Source: Hwangdonia seohaensis (GTDB taxonomy: Bacteria > Bacteroidota > Bacteroidia > Flavobacteriales > Flavobacteriaceae). Taken from it: 64,000 bases of DNA. Shown here piece by piece: positions 39,139 to 48,843 of the stretch. The stretch lies in the NCBI RefSeq assembly GCF_031932625.1, contig NZ_JAVSCK010000005.1:310001-374000 (forward strand), given 5' to 3'. The position numbers were made by a program, and so were the translations under genes. Below the pieces are notes generated by a model. The model did no database searches, was not told the DNA's origin, and saw only the letters and a list, made by a program, of their open reading frames with translations. The first letter of the stretch is position 1; every line of letters begins with the position of its first letter.

Positions 39139-42100
39139 ATGCTTTCACAAATCATTAATTTCAGTATAAAAAACAAGTTTATTGTTCTCCTATTTACCTC
39201 TTTTATCGTAGGTTTTGGGATATACTCCTTATCGCAAATCCCCATTGGTGCCGTACCCGATGTAACCAATAATCAGGTGCAGGTTATTACAACTTCCCGT
39301 AACCTTTCTACGGAAGATATGGAGCAGTTTATTACCTATCCCGTCGAGCTGGAAATGGCCAATTTGCCGGGTGTTGTCGAGATTCGCTCTATTTCAAGAT
39401 TCGGGCTATCGGTAGTCACCATCGTTTTTGAAGACGATATGGGCACCTTTTTGCCCAGGCAACTTATTGCCGAAAAAATAATATCGGCTTCCGAGAAAAT
39501 CCCCGAAGGTTTTGGAACCCCCGAAATGGGACCTATTACCACGGGATTGGGAGAAATCTATCAGTACATTCTTGATGTAAAACCCGAATTTAAGGACCAA
39601 TATGATGCCGAAGATTTAAGAACCATTCAAGATTGGATTGTAAAACGCCAATTATCTGGAATTCCGGGTGTGGTTGAAGTGAACACTTGGGGCGGATTTT
39701 TAAAACAATACGAAGTTGCCATCAATACCGAAAAACTAAACGCGATGAATATTACGGCGCGCGAAGTTTTTACGGCTTTACAAACTAATAATAGTGTTTC
39801 TGGCGGTGGTTATATTGAAAAAGTAAATCAGGCCTTTTTTATTCGTGGCGAAGGGCTTATCTCATCGTTAGATGATATTAACAATATTGTTGTAAATAAC
39901 AAAGATGGGAATCCTATTTACATAAAGGATGTGGCAAAAGTAGGTTTTGGGAGTGCCACCCGATTTGGGGCGATTACCGGTAATGGCGAAGGTGAAAAGG
40001 TATTGGGGCAAGTTATGATGCTTAAAGATGCCAACTCCAAAAAAGTAATTGAAGCCGTAAAAGAACGTGTTGCCGAAATCTCAAAATCTTTACCGGAAGG
40101 GGTATACATTAATGCCTTTCTTGATAGAAGCGAACTGATTGCAAAAACAACTTATACGGTAACCGAAAACCTGATTTTGGGCTGTTTAATTGTTGTTTTT
40201 GTCGTGGTATTGCTGTTGGGCAATCTACGTTCCGGACTGGTTGTAGCTTCGGTTATTCCATTGTGTTTGCTTTTTGCATTGTCCTTAATGTACCTATTTG
40301 GCGTTGATGCGAATTTGATGAGTTTGGGAGCCATAGATTTCGGAATAATAATCGATGGCGCCGTAATCATCGTAGAGTTTATTGCTTTTAAAATCACCAA
40401 ACAGAAAGTTGGAATTAATGCTTTGGCAAAAGCAGACCGACAAGTGTTAAAGGATAAAATAACGTTTTCTGGAGCTTCAAAAATGATGAGGTCGGCCATC
40501 TTCGGTCAGCTCATTATTCTTATTGTATTCATCCCAATTTTATCGTTAAGCGGGGTAGAAGGGAAGATGTTCAAACCCATGGCATTAACATTTAGTTTTG
40601 CGCTTATTGGCGCCATGATTCTATGTTTTACGTATGTTCCCGTTGTGGCATCCATGTTTTTAAAACCATCGAATGCTACGGACAAAAACATATCCGTAAG
40701 GTTGATGAAATGGCTAAATAAAATGTACGAGCCCGTTATTCATTGGGCATTGCAAAGTAAAAAACTGGTGCTGGGTATAGCCGTTGCGCTTTTGGCTATG
40801 TCTATATATTTATATGCAACCATGGGTGGCGAATTTGTACCAACCTTAGATGAAGGCGATTTTGTAATTCAACCCGTGTTAAAAACAGGAACCTCATTAA
40901 GTAACACCGTAGAAATTACAACTGAAATTGAAAAGATACTTTTAGGGTTTCCTGAAGTTAAGCAGGTCGTTACCCGTATTGGCGCTGCCGAGGTGCCTAC
41001 AGACCCTATGTCTATGGAGGAAAGCGATGTGATTATTATACTAAATCCCAAAGGCGAATGGACCACGGCAACATCTAAAGATGAATTGGCAGACAAGTTT
41101 AAAGAAGCCTTGGCCGTTATTCCCGGCATGGAAGTAGAATTTACCCAACCCATAGAAATGCGTTTTAACGAGCTTATCACAGGCGTACGGGCAGATATTG
41201 CCATTAAGATTTTTGGCGACGATTTAGAGATTTTGGCAAAAAAAGGAAGCGCTATTGGTGCTTTGATACAAAACGTTCCCGGAGCTGCAGATATTTCTGT
41301 TGAGAAAATCGCAGGATTGCCAGAAATGAGCGTGGAATACAACCGTTCTAAAATTGCCAGATACGGACTCAATATTCAGGAGTTGAATGATATGATTTCC
41401 ATGGGATTTGCAGGAAAATCTGCTGGAAGTGTTTTTGAAGGTGAAAGACGTTTTGATTTGGTCGTGAGATTAGAGAAAGAAAAACGCAAGGATATTGATA
41501 ATTTAAAAAACCTGTATGTCGATTTACCTTCCGGTGGAAAAATCCCGTTAAGCGAATTGGCAACCATAAGTTATAAAAAAGGCGCTGCACAAATTTCTCG
41601 CGATGACACCCGACGCCGAATAGTTGTTGGTATAAACGTTCGGAACCGCGATTTACAATCTGTAGCAGACGATGTGCGAGCCTTAATAAACGAAAACATA
41701 AAATTACCTGCGGGTTATTCGATTACTTACGGCGGTCAGTTCGAGAATTTACAAAGTGCCAAATCCCGATTAATGGTTGCCGTACCTGTGGCACTCATCT
41801 TAATATTTCTGTTATTGTATTTTGCCTTTAAATCGGTTAAGGAAGCCTTAATGATTTACTCGGCCATTCCGCTTGCAGCGGTTGGAGGCGTGTTGTTATT
41901 ATGGATTCGAGACATGCCATTTAGCATATCGGCAGGCGTTGGTTTTATCGCGCTTTTTGGCATTGCCGTACTTAATGGCATTGTTTTGATAGAACATTTT
42001 AAAGAACTTAAACACCAAGGATTTGAAAATATGGAAGCTTTAATAAAACAAGGTACCAAAGACAGGTTGCGCGCGGTATTGTTAACAGCATCTGCAGCAG

Positions 42101-43467
42101 CCTTGGGCTTTTTACCTATGGCAATTTCAACCAACGTAGGCGCCGAAGTACAGCGTCCGTTGGCAACGGTTGTTATAGGCGGTTTAATAACGGCTACATT
42201 GTTGACTTTAATCGTGTTGCCCGTGTTATATGCGTATCTCAATACACCACAAGAAAAGAAAAATGGGGCCAACAAAAGCAATGTAGTAGGTTTGGGTGTT
42301 ATGGCCTTATTGTTTTCAATGCCTGCAATGGCGCAGCAAGCACCTAAAACATTAAAAGAATTAATGCCTTTGGCCATTGAGAATAATGAAGGATTAAAGG
42401 CAAACCGACTTCAAACGGAACAATTTAACGCCTTAATAAATTCGGCTTTTAGTTTCGATAAAACTCAGGTTTATTATGAATTTGATGAAAATAATTTGGC
42501 AGCAAACAACGAGCCCTTACAGATTTTTGGAATTCAACAAGACTTCAAATTTCCAACGGTTTATTTTTCTGAAAAGAAAGTGAATCAAGCGCGATATAAT
42601 ATAGCATCCAGCCAATATAATATTCAAGAAAAAAGCATAAAACGTAAAGTAACTGCTGCTTATTACGAGTATCAAATCGCGCGGGAAAAAGAACGGGTTT
42701 TTAAAAGACTGGACAGCCTATACACTAATTTTTCCGAAATTGCAGGACGACGGTTCGAGTTGGGCGAAACCAATTATTTGGAAAAAATTACGGCAGCCTC
42801 CAAGCAAAAACAAATCAATCTAAACTATACACAAGCACAAAAAGATGTTATGTCCGCTTATGCCAATCTATTAAAAGTTGTTCAGGTTGATGAGGCTATT
42901 GTAATTGCCAGTGAACCTTCGCTTAAAATGCCCATGGATTTTTTAGATATTAACGAAAGTGAAGAATTGGCATATTACCAAAACAGAACCCTGTTGTTTC
43001 AAGCCGAACGCCGTTTTGAAAACCAAAAATTACTGCCCGACATCAGTCTTAATTATTTTCAGGGCACAAATTCAGAATTAAACGGAAATCTTTACGGATA
43101 TCAATTGGGTGTTAAAATACCCGTGTTTTTTGGTGGACAGGCATCTCGAATTAAAGCGGCTAAAATTGCTGAAGATGTTGCAATATCTGAATCTAATGAG
43201 TATGAAATTCAGCTTAATTCAAAATTCAATGCGCTTAAGTTAGCTTTAACCCAACTTCAAGACGCCTTGTATTATTATGAAAATGAAGGCGAAACTCTTT
43301 CAGAAGAAATTTTAAAAACAGCGCATAGTAGTTTTAAAAACGGTGAAATCGATTTTTATCAATACATCCAAAGTTTGGAAAGTGCTTACGATATAAAATT
43401 GAGTTACTTGGACAAGCTCAATGCGTACAATCAAACCGTTATTGCCATAAATTATCTAACCTTATAA
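39139..43467 (+). CDS. CusA/CzcA-family heavy-metal RND pump fused to a TolC-type outer-membrane channel
   Basis: A 1442-residue fusion. Residues 1 to about 1045 are a full heavy-metal RND transporter with twelve membrane helices, starting NFSIKNKFIVLLFTSFIVGF; the HME signature in helix 4 reads SLGAIDFGIIIDGAVIIVEF, with the proton-relay acidic residues. A helix/signal-like stretch (GLGVMALLFSMPAMAQQ) then leads into about 390 residues of an outer-membrane efflux protein (AIENNEGLKANRLQTEQFNA, GETNYLEKITAASKQKQINL). Such CusA-TolC fusions are known in Bacteroidota. Cu(I)/Ag or Zn/Co/Cd export is likely; the metal cannot be fixed from sequence. The adaptor gene follows 10 bases on. Confidence 0.93.
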   Translation: MLSQIINFSIKNKFIVLLFTSFIVGFGIYSLSQIPIGAVPDVTNNQVQVITTSRNLSTEDMEQFITYPVELEMANLPGVVEIRSISRFGLSVVTIVFEDDMGTFLPRQLIAEKIISASEKIPEGFGTPEMGPITTGLGEIYQYILDVKPEFKDQYDAEDLRTIQDWIVKRQLSGIPGVVEVNTWGGFLKQYEVAINTEKLNAMNITAREVFTALQTNNSVSGGGYIEKVNQAFFIRGEGLISSLDDINNIVVNNKDGNPIYIKDVAKVGFGSATRFGAITGNGEGEKVLGQVMMLKDANSKKVIEAVKERVAEISKSLPEGVYINAFLDRSELIAKTTYTVTENLILGCLIVVFVVVLLLGNLRSGLVVASVIPLCLLFALSLMYLFGVDANLMSLGAIDFGIIIDGAVIIVEFIAFKITKQKVGINALAKADRQVLKDKITFSGASKMMRSAIFGQLIILIVFIPILSLSGVEGKMFKPMALTFSFALIGAMILCFTYVPVVASMFLKPSNATDKNISVRLMKWLNKMYEPVIHWALQSKKLVLGIAVALLAMSIYLYATMGGEFVPTLDEGDFVIQPVLKTGTSLSNTVEITTEIEKILLGFPEVKQVVTRIGAAEVPTDPMSMEESDVIIILNPKGEWTTATSKDELADKFKEALAVIPGMEVEFTQPIEMRFNELITGVRADIAIKIFGDDLEILAKKGSAIGALIQNVPGAADISVEKIAGLPEMSVEYNRSKIARYGLNIQELNDMISMGFAGKSAGSVFEGERRFDLVVRLEKEKRKDIDNLKNLYVDLPSGGKIPLSELATISYKKGAAQISRDDTRRRIVVGINVRNRDLQSVADDVRALINENIKLPAGYSITYGGQFENLQSAKSRLMVAVPVALILIFLLLYFAFKSVKEALMIYSAIPLAAVGGVLLLWIRDMPFSISAGVGFIALFGIAVLNGIVLIEHFKELKHQGFENMEALIKQGTKDRLRAVLLTASAAALGFLPMAISTNVGAEVQRPLATVVIGGLITATLLTLIVLPVLYAYLNTPQEKKNGANKSNVVGLGVMALLFSMPAMAQQAPKTLKELMPLAIENNEGLKANRLQTEQFNALINSAFSFDKTQVYYEFDENNLAANNEPLQIFGIQQDFKFPTVYFSEKKVNQARYNIASSQYNIQEKSIKRKVTAAYYEYQIAREKERVFKRLDSLYTNFSEIAGRRFELGETNYLEKITAASKQKQINLNYTQAQKDVMSAYANLLKVVQVDEAIVIASEPSLKMPMDFLDINESEELAYYQNRTLLFQAERRFENQKLLPDISLNYFQGTNSELNGNLYGYQLGVKIPVFFGGQASRIKAAKIAEDVAISESNEYEIQLNSKFNALKLALTQLQDALYYYENEGETLSEEILKTAHSSFKNGEIDFYQYIQSLESAYDIKLSYLDKLNAYNQTVIAINYLTL

Positions 43468-43477
43468 ATAAATTGTA

Positions 43478-44623
43478 ATGAAACACAGCACATATAAAAT
43501 ACTCATGATAAGCTTGGTTTTTGGTCTATTTAATTGTGGACAAAAAAACAGTGAACAATCAGAAATGGAGTCTGAAAACAATGTCATGAAAAATGAAACC
43601 GTTGAAGTGACGAAAGCACAATTTGAACAAAGTAAAATGACCTTGGGCAATCTTGAAGACAAGCCGTTTCCAACAGTTGTGAACGTAAACGGAATGATTG
43701 ATGTTCCACCTGCAAATAGGGCAGTTGTAAGCGCCACTATGGGCGGCTATATTAAAACAACGCCATGGCTAATAGGCGATAAAGTGCGCAAAGGAGAAGT
43801 ATTGGTCAGCATAGAAAATCCGGAGTTTGTTGCTTTACAACAACAGTATATGGAAATTAATGAGCAGCTCACTTATTTAAAGGCGGAATACGACAGACAG
43901 CTAACCATGAAAGCTGAAAATATCACGTCTCAAAAAAGTTTTCTTAAAGCAGAGAGTGATTACAAAACAGCTGTGGCTACACACATGGGATTAGATAAGC
44001 AATTGCGGATGCTAAACATTTCACCATCAAAAGTTCGTGTGGGCATAATCAGTTCGGTTGTAAATATTTATGCCCCAGTTTCTGGCAGTATAACCAAGAT
44101 GAATGTTACAAAGGGCGCTTATGTTTCGCCAGCAACCGAGATTTTGGAAATTATTGATAACAAGCATATCCATTTGGAGCTTTCGGTTTTTGAAAAAGAC
44201 ATTATGAAAGTAAAAAAAGGGCAGCACATCGACTTTAAAATCCCTGAGATTTCAACAGAGCCATTCAAAGCAAGTGTTTATTTAGTGGGCACCAGCATTC
44301 AAGAAAACAGAACGATTAAAGTGCATGCACATATTGAAAATGAAGCGGATAATACCTTTTTAACGGGCATGTTTGTGGAAGCCGCCATAGTGACGGAATC
44401 GACTTCCGCGAAAGCGTTACCAAGCGAGGCTGTTATTGAGGTCGATGGCGCATTTTATGTTTTGGTATTGCACAAAAAAGAAGCCGACACCTACTATTTT
44501 AGTCAGGAAAAAGTTGAGGTTAAAGAAAGTTATGATGGTTTTTCAAACATAGAAAATACAGATGGTTTTACTGAAAACACACAATTTTTAACCAAAGGCG
44601 CATTTAGTTTATTGGGCGGGTAA
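43478..44623 (+). CDS. RND efflux periplasmic adaptor (CusB/CzcB type)
   Basis: A 381-residue membrane-fusion lipoprotein (lipobox LFNC, Cys18). It has a barrel-sandwich lipoyl part (VVSATMGGYIKTTPWLIGDK), a helical hairpin (VALQQQYMEINEQLTYLKAE), and then beta-barrel parts (IHLELSVFEKDIMKVKKGQH, LTGMFVEAAIV). It links the inner-membrane pump to the channel part of the preceding fusion protein, ten bases upstream. A bidirectional hairpin repeat ends the operon at 44691-44725. Confidence 0.92.
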   Translation: MKHSTYKILMISLVFGLFNCGQKNSEQSEMESENNVMKNETVEVTKAQFEQSKMTLGNLEDKPFPTVVNVNGMIDVPPANRAVVSATMGGYIKTTPWLIGDKVRKGEVLVSIENPEFVALQQQYMEINEQLTYLKAEYDRQLTMKAENITSQKSFLKAESDYKTAVATHMGLDKQLRMLNISPSKVRVGIISSVVNIYAPVSGSITKMNVTKGAYVSPATEILEIIDNKHIHLELSVFEKDIMKVKKGQHIDFKIPEISTEPFKASVYLVGTSIQENRTIKVHAHIENEADNTFLTGMFVEAAIVTESTSAKALPSEAVIEVDGAFYVLVLHKKEADTYYFSQEKVEVKESYDGFSNIENTDGFTENTQFLTKGAFSLLGG

Positions 44624-44690
44624 TGTTATTAATTGCAGAAGCCAATATTGTAAAATCAAACCTGATTATCAAACAGAGATGATGTTTTTT

Positions 44691-44725
44691 AAGACCTAAC
44701 AGATTTTTGAAACCTGTTAGGTCTT
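44691..44725 (+). repeat. Palindromic CCTAACAG repeat acting as terminator (copy 1)
   Basis: AAGACCTAACAG and CTGTTAGGTCTT form a perfect 12-base stem around a loop TTTTTGAAAC-like. It lies between convergent genes and could stop both. Related palindromes occur at 45361 and 48776. Confidence 0.65.
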
Positions 44726-44755
44726 ATTAATTTATGGTTTCTAAAAAAACAAAGA

Positions 44756-44980
44756 TTAACTTTCTTTCGAATTTGGCACGGCACAACTTGCAGGACCTTT
44801 TTTAATCCCTAATTTCATAAGAATAGTTTCCAACAAACACCATTTGGTGAAGGCCGACTGAATTAAATTCACGCCAATAAATACCGTAAACCACATCCAG
44901 TTTTGATTGACATAAAAGGTGAGTATTACACTTAATAATACCATTGTACCTACAATAACTCTAAAATATGTATTTAACAT
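44756..44980 (-). CDS. YgaP-family small membrane protein (DUF2892-like)
   Basis: A 74-residue protein with two membrane helices (YFRVIVGTMVLLSVILTFYV, WMWFTVFIGVNLIQSAFTKW) and a short tail with the Cys-containing end GPASCAVPN. This fits the DUF2892/YgaP transmembrane family, often found beside rhodanese or metal-efflux genes. It is the last gene after the RND cluster on the minus strand. Confidence 0.8.
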   Translation of the reverse strand: MLNTYFRVIVGTMVLLSVILTFYVNQNWMWFTVFIGVNLIQSAFTKWCLLETILMKLGIKKGPASCAVPNSKES

Positions 44981-45012
44981 TTTAATTAATTTTTTAGGAT
45001 TAAACTTTTACT

Positions 45013-45318
45013 TTATATAAATTTTTCAATAGGAACCACAACCGCTCTCACCGCATTATTGGTTTCTACATTCGAATTAAATTCTTGTATTAATTGGAAT
45101 AAGGTATCAATGTTTTCGTCTTCTGTAAACGAGAAGAATAAACGGGATTCATTTCCAAACTTTTCGCTAGGAAACCAACTTGAAGCCATCATAACGGATG
45201 AACCATTTTTGTATCCATCAATATCGGAACTACTAAAGCTATGAATATTCGCTTTTTTGAAGAGTTTCAAAACCTCTTTTTGAAATTCCTCGACTGCTGT
45301 AACTATGACTAATTTCAT
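45013..45318 (-). CDS. PII-like / DUF3240-like small regulatory protein
   Basis: A 101-residue ferredoxin-fold protein (MKLVIVTAVEEFQKEVLKLF, SRLFFSFTEDENIDTLFQLI, NAVRAVVVPIEKFI). The pattern is like PII-related or CutA/DUF3240 small proteins that bind metals or small ligands and sit in metal-RND operons. It follows the RND gene at 45410 on the same strand; a palindromic repeat lies between. No residue typing of the ligand is possible. Confidence 0.65.
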   Translation of the reverse strand: MKLVIVTAVEEFQKEVLKLFKKANIHSFSSSDIDGYKNGSSVMMASSWFPSEKFGNESRLFFSFTEDENIDTLFQLIQEFNSNVETNNAVRAVVVPIEKFI

Positions 45319-45360
45319 TATTTCTATTTTTTATTTCCTGTAGATTTTTAGTTTTTTATA

Positions 45361-45389
45361 ACCTACAAGGTTTTCAAAACCTTGCAGGT
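45361..45389 (-). repeat. Palindromic ACCTACAAGGTTTT repeat (copy 2)
   Basis: ACCTACAAGGTTTT and AAAACCTTGCAGGT pair with one mismatch around a single base. It sits 20 bases after the RND gene stop and may work as a terminator or RNA-stabilising stem. Confidence 0.55.
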
Positions 45390-45409
45390 AATCTAAACCG
45401 AGAAAATGA

Positions 45410-48400
45410 TTACTTATAATTCTTCTTTTCTATCATATAATAAACCAACGGCACAACCAACAGCGTTAACACCGTTGAAACAATAGTACCTCCCATTAAC
45501 GAAATGGCTAAGCCTTGAAAAATGGGATCAAACAGAATCACGAAAGCACCTATAACAACTGTACCAGCCGTTAATAAAATAGGTGTTGTTCTCACAGCTC
45601 CGGCCTCAATGGCCGCTTGTTTTAATGGTACACCATCGGCAGTTCTTAAATTGATAAAGTCGATTAGTAATACCGAATTTCGAACCATAATTCCTGCTAA
45701 GGCAATCATGCCGATGAACGATGTTGCTGTAAAGAATGCGCCCATAATCCAGTGTCCTAAAATAATTCCGATTAAGGATAACGGTATGGCAACCATCATC
45801 ACTATTGGTGCTTTAAAGTTTTGGAACCAACCAACAATTAAGATGTAAATCAAGATGATTGCACCTAAAAAGGCGATGCCTAAATCCCTAAAAACTTCCA
45901 GCGTAATTTGCCATTCACCATCCCATTTTACGGTATAATTATCTTCATAATCTGGCTGACCTAAATACATTTCGTTAAGCGCGTAGCCTGGTGGTAACGG
46001 AATGTCTTTCAACTTTTCTTCCATACCCAAAATAGCGTATGCAGGACTTTCCAACTCTCCAGCCATATCTGCCATCACATAAACCACGCGTTTCTGGTTT
46101 TTACGATAAATGCTTTTTGCTGCTGTAGTTTCACTAATGGTTACCAAATCTGCAATGGGAATCATACGGCCTTGATTCGATTTCACTTTCAATTGTGAAA
46201 TATCAGAAATGGTTGATTTTTCCTTTTCGTCTAAAGCCAAAATCAATCCAATTTGACTCACAGCATCCTCATCATACAAATTGGTTATGGCCCTGTTTGA
46301 TAATGCCATATTCATCGTATAGGCAATCTGTTGTGGTGCAACACCATACAGCATCGCTTTTTCTTTATTGATTTCGAACTGATACTCGGTTTGGTCGTCT
46401 TCAACCATCCAATCGATATCAACCACATCATCTGTATTTCTTAAAATATCTTGGATGTTATCGGCAATTCTAATTTGCTCGTCGTAATCAGGCCCGTAAA
46501 CTTCAGCTACAATCGTAGATAAAACAGGAGGTCCCGGTGGCACTTCTACTAATTTTACATTTGCATTGTATTTGGCAGCAATCTTTTGAATATCTGGACG
46601 CAATAATTTAGCGATATCGTGACTTTGCGCTGAACGTTCTCCTTTACCAATTAAGTTCACTTGAATATCAGCCATATTGCTTCCCCCACGCAAATCGTAA
46701 TGACGCACCAATCCGTTGAAGGTAATGGGCGCAGAGGTGCCCACATAGTTTTGGTAATTTACCACTTCTGGTCGTGTTGCTAAATATTGTGCAATTTCCT
46801 TGGCTACAACTCCAGTGCGCTCTAAGGTTGTGCCTTCTGGCATGTCAATAACCACTTGAAATTCATTTTTGTTATCAAACGGCAGCATTTTTACAGCTAC
46901 CGAATTGGTGAAAAACAAGGCCATTGTGCCCATTAAGAGTACAAAGGTTCCCGCTAAAAACACATAACGTTTTGTCTTACTTTCTAAAAGTGGTCGTTCT
47001 AATTTGTTATAAATTCTATAGATTAAAGTGTCCTCTAAAGGTTTTTCTGCTTTCTTTTTTGCTTCTTTTTTGTCCTTTTCCCTCAAGAAAATTAAACCCA
47101 AATACGGTGTAATGGTCAAAGCCACAAATAGTGATAAAATCATCGCGATTGAAGCTCCAATGGGCATGGGTGCCATATAAGGTCCCATTAATCCTGAAAC
47201 AAAAGCCATTGGTAAAACCGAAGCAATTACCGTAAATGTAGCCAAAATGGTTGGGTTGCCCACTTCGTTAATGGCATATAAGGCTGCCTGCTTAAATGGC
47301 AAGCGTTTCATTTTGAAATGCCTGTGCATATTTTCGGCAATAATGATGGAGTCATCAACAACGATTCCTGTTACGAAAACCAAAGCAAACAACGTGATTC
47401 GATTTAAGGTATAATCCATCAAGTAGTAGCTCAACAAGGTTAAAGCAAACGTAATTGGAACGGATAAAAACACCACCAATCCACCGCGCCAACCCATGGC
47501 CAACATCACCACAATAGTAACCGCAATGATGGAACCTATAAGGTGCAACAACAATTCGGATACTTTCTGCGAAGCCGTTTCCCCATAGTTTCTTGTGATT
47601 TCAACATGAACATCATCCGGAATTAAAGTGCTGCGTAAATGTTCTACCTTGTCGATAATCACTTCCGCAATTTTCATGGCATCGGCACCTTTTCGTTTGG
47701 CAACTGAAATGGTGACTGCCGGATATTCCGATTTATAATCCGCCGACTTTACACTTCCTTTGCCAAAACCTAAGCTCACATAATTTTGTGGCACTTCTGG
47801 TCCGTCAATAATTTTAGCAACTTGTTTTAAATAAATGGGCTGATTCTGTTGCACGCCAACTACCAAATTTTCAACATCGGTAACAGACTCTAAAAACTTT
47901 CCGGTGTTTATAAGGAACTCGGTATCGTTCTTAACAAAGCTTCCAGCGCTTAATTGGCTGTTATTCGCCTTAATCATTTCGGAAACCGACAAGAAATCCA
48001 ATCCGCTTGCCGCCAATTTATCTTTATCTAAAACCACTCGTAATTGACGTTCGCGACCTCCAGTTTTATGCGTAATCGCAACATCGTTCACCTTTTTAAT
48101 TTCGGCTTCCAACTCCTGTGCCATTTGGCTTAATTGAAAATCGTCATAATTTTCACTCCACAAAGTCAAGCCCAACATGGGCACATCGTCAATGGCACGT
48201 GTTTTCACCAACGGAAACGTAACGCCTTGAGGCATTTGGTCCATGTGTTTGTTAATTTCGTTGTATAATTTCACAAACGAGCGCTCAATATCTTCGCCAA
48301 CATAAAACTGCACAATCACCATGCCTTGCTCTTTCATCGACGTAGAATACACGTATTCCACACCTTTGATATTGGATATTAATTGCTCTAATGGCTTAAT

Positions 48401-48604
48401 CACGCGCGATTCCACTTCCGTAGGACTTGCTCCCGGATAACCCACAAAAATGTCTGCCATGGGCACATCAATTTGTGGCTCTTCTTCACGCGGAATTAAA
48501 AACGAACTATAAACGCCAACAACCATAAACACAATCATTAACAACACGGTTAACTTCGATTGCATAAAGATTTTGGCAATTTTTCCTGCGATACCTTCTT
48601 TCAT
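45410..48604 (-). CDS. RND efflux permease (AcrB/hydrophobe type)
   Basis: A 1064-residue pump with twelve membrane helices and two large periplasmic loops. It starts IAGKIAKIFMQSKLTVLLMI and carries FLIPREEEPQIDVPMADIFV early and, in helix 4, FVTGIVVDDSIIIAENMHRH, the GxVVDDxIxxxEN signature of drug/hydrophobe-type RND pumps rather than the DFGxxxDG of metal pumps. Together with the adaptor at 48844 and TolC at 50028, transcribed before it, it forms a complete tripartite pump. A 239-base gap with a palindromic element separates it from the adaptor. Confidence 0.93.
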   Translation of the reverse strand: MKEGIAGKIAKIFMQSKLTVLLMIVFMVVGVYSSFLIPREEEPQIDVPMADIFVGYPGASPTEVESRVIKPLEQLISNIKGVEYVYSTSMKEQGMVIVQFYVGEDIERSFVKLYNEINKHMDQMPQGVTFPLVKTRAIDDVPMLGLTLWSENYDDFQLSQMAQELEAEIKKVNDVAITHKTGGRERQLRVVLDKDKLAASGLDFLSVSEMIKANNSQLSAGSFVKNDTEFLINTGKFLESVTDVENLVVGVQQNQPIYLKQVAKIIDGPEVPQNYVSLGFGKGSVKSADYKSEYPAVTISVAKRKGADAMKIAEVIIDKVEHLRSTLIPDDVHVEITRNYGETASQKVSELLLHLIGSIIAVTIVVMLAMGWRGGLVVFLSVPITFALTLLSYYLMDYTLNRITLFALVFVTGIVVDDSIIIAENMHRHFKMKRLPFKQAALYAINEVGNPTILATFTVIASVLPMAFVSGLMGPYMAPMPIGASIAMILSLFVALTITPYLGLIFLREKDKKEAKKKAEKPLEDTLIYRIYNKLERPLLESKTKRYVFLAGTFVLLMGTMALFFTNSVAVKMLPFDNKNEFQVVIDMPEGTTLERTGVVAKEIAQYLATRPEVVNYQNYVGTSAPITFNGLVRHYDLRGGSNMADIQVNLIGKGERSAQSHDIAKLLRPDIQKIAAKYNANVKLVEVPPGPPVLSTIVAEVYGPDYDEQIRIADNIQDILRNTDDVVDIDWMVEDDQTEYQFEINKEKAMLYGVAPQQIAYTMNMALSNRAITNLYDEDAVSQIGLILALDEKEKSTISDISQLKVKSNQGRMIPIADLVTISETTAAKSIYRKNQKRVVYVMADMAGELESPAYAILGMEEKLKDIPLPPGYALNEMYLGQPDYEDNYTVKWDGEWQITLEVFRDLGIAFLGAIILIYILIVGWFQNFKAPIVMMVAIPLSLIGIILGHWIMGAFFTATSFIGMIALAGIMVRNSVLLIDFINLRTADGVPLKQAAIEAGAVRTTPILLTAGTVVIGAFVILFDPIFQGLAISLMGGTIVSTVLTLLVVPLVYYMIEKKNYK

Positions 48605-48624
48605 TATTCTTATTATTTTTATCC

Positions 48625-48644
48625 ATTTCCACGAAGGTGGAAAT
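48625..48644. repeat. Perfect 8-base-stem hairpin ATTTCCAC/GTGGAAAT
   Basis: ATTTCCAC, loop GAAG, GTGGAAAT. It lies 21 bases upstream of the RND start codon, so on the minus strand it would be in the mRNA just before the start region. The sequence TTTCCAC returns in the element that follows (48724-48730). Confidence 0.5.
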
Positions 48645-48661
48645 CCTTATTTTTTATTTTT

Positions 48662-48746
48662 GGGCGTTTTAACAGGCTATTCGCTACAATCTTTTTTTGC
48701 CATATATGGCAGCAAAAAAAGGATTTCCACTACTATCCTTAACGCG
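48662..48746. repeat. Palindromic intergenic element bounded by GCGTT...AACGC
   Basis: An about 85-base element with outer arms GCGTT (48664) and AACGC (48741), and inner arms CTTTTTTTGC and GCAAAAAAAG around GCCATATATGGC. The parts GGCTATTCGCTACAATC and GGATTTCCACTACTATCC look like those of an intergenic element I have seen in other flavobacterial genomes, but I cannot confirm this here. It lies inside the adaptor-RND gap. Confidence 0.5.
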
Positions 48747-48775
48747 ATACATCTTGTTTAATTTATTTTTTTAAT

Positions 48776-48803
48776 ACCTACAGGGTTTTTGAAACCTCGC
48801 AGG
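48776..48803. repeat. Degenerate ACCTACAGGGTTTT palindrome (copy 3)
   Basis: ACCTACAGGGTTT and AAACCTCGCAGG pair with mismatches. It belongs to the same type as 45361-45389 and, more loosely, 44691-44725. Confidence 0.45.
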
Positions 48804-48843
48804 ATATTGAATACTGCGACTGTGACTGCCAACTGAAGACTGC

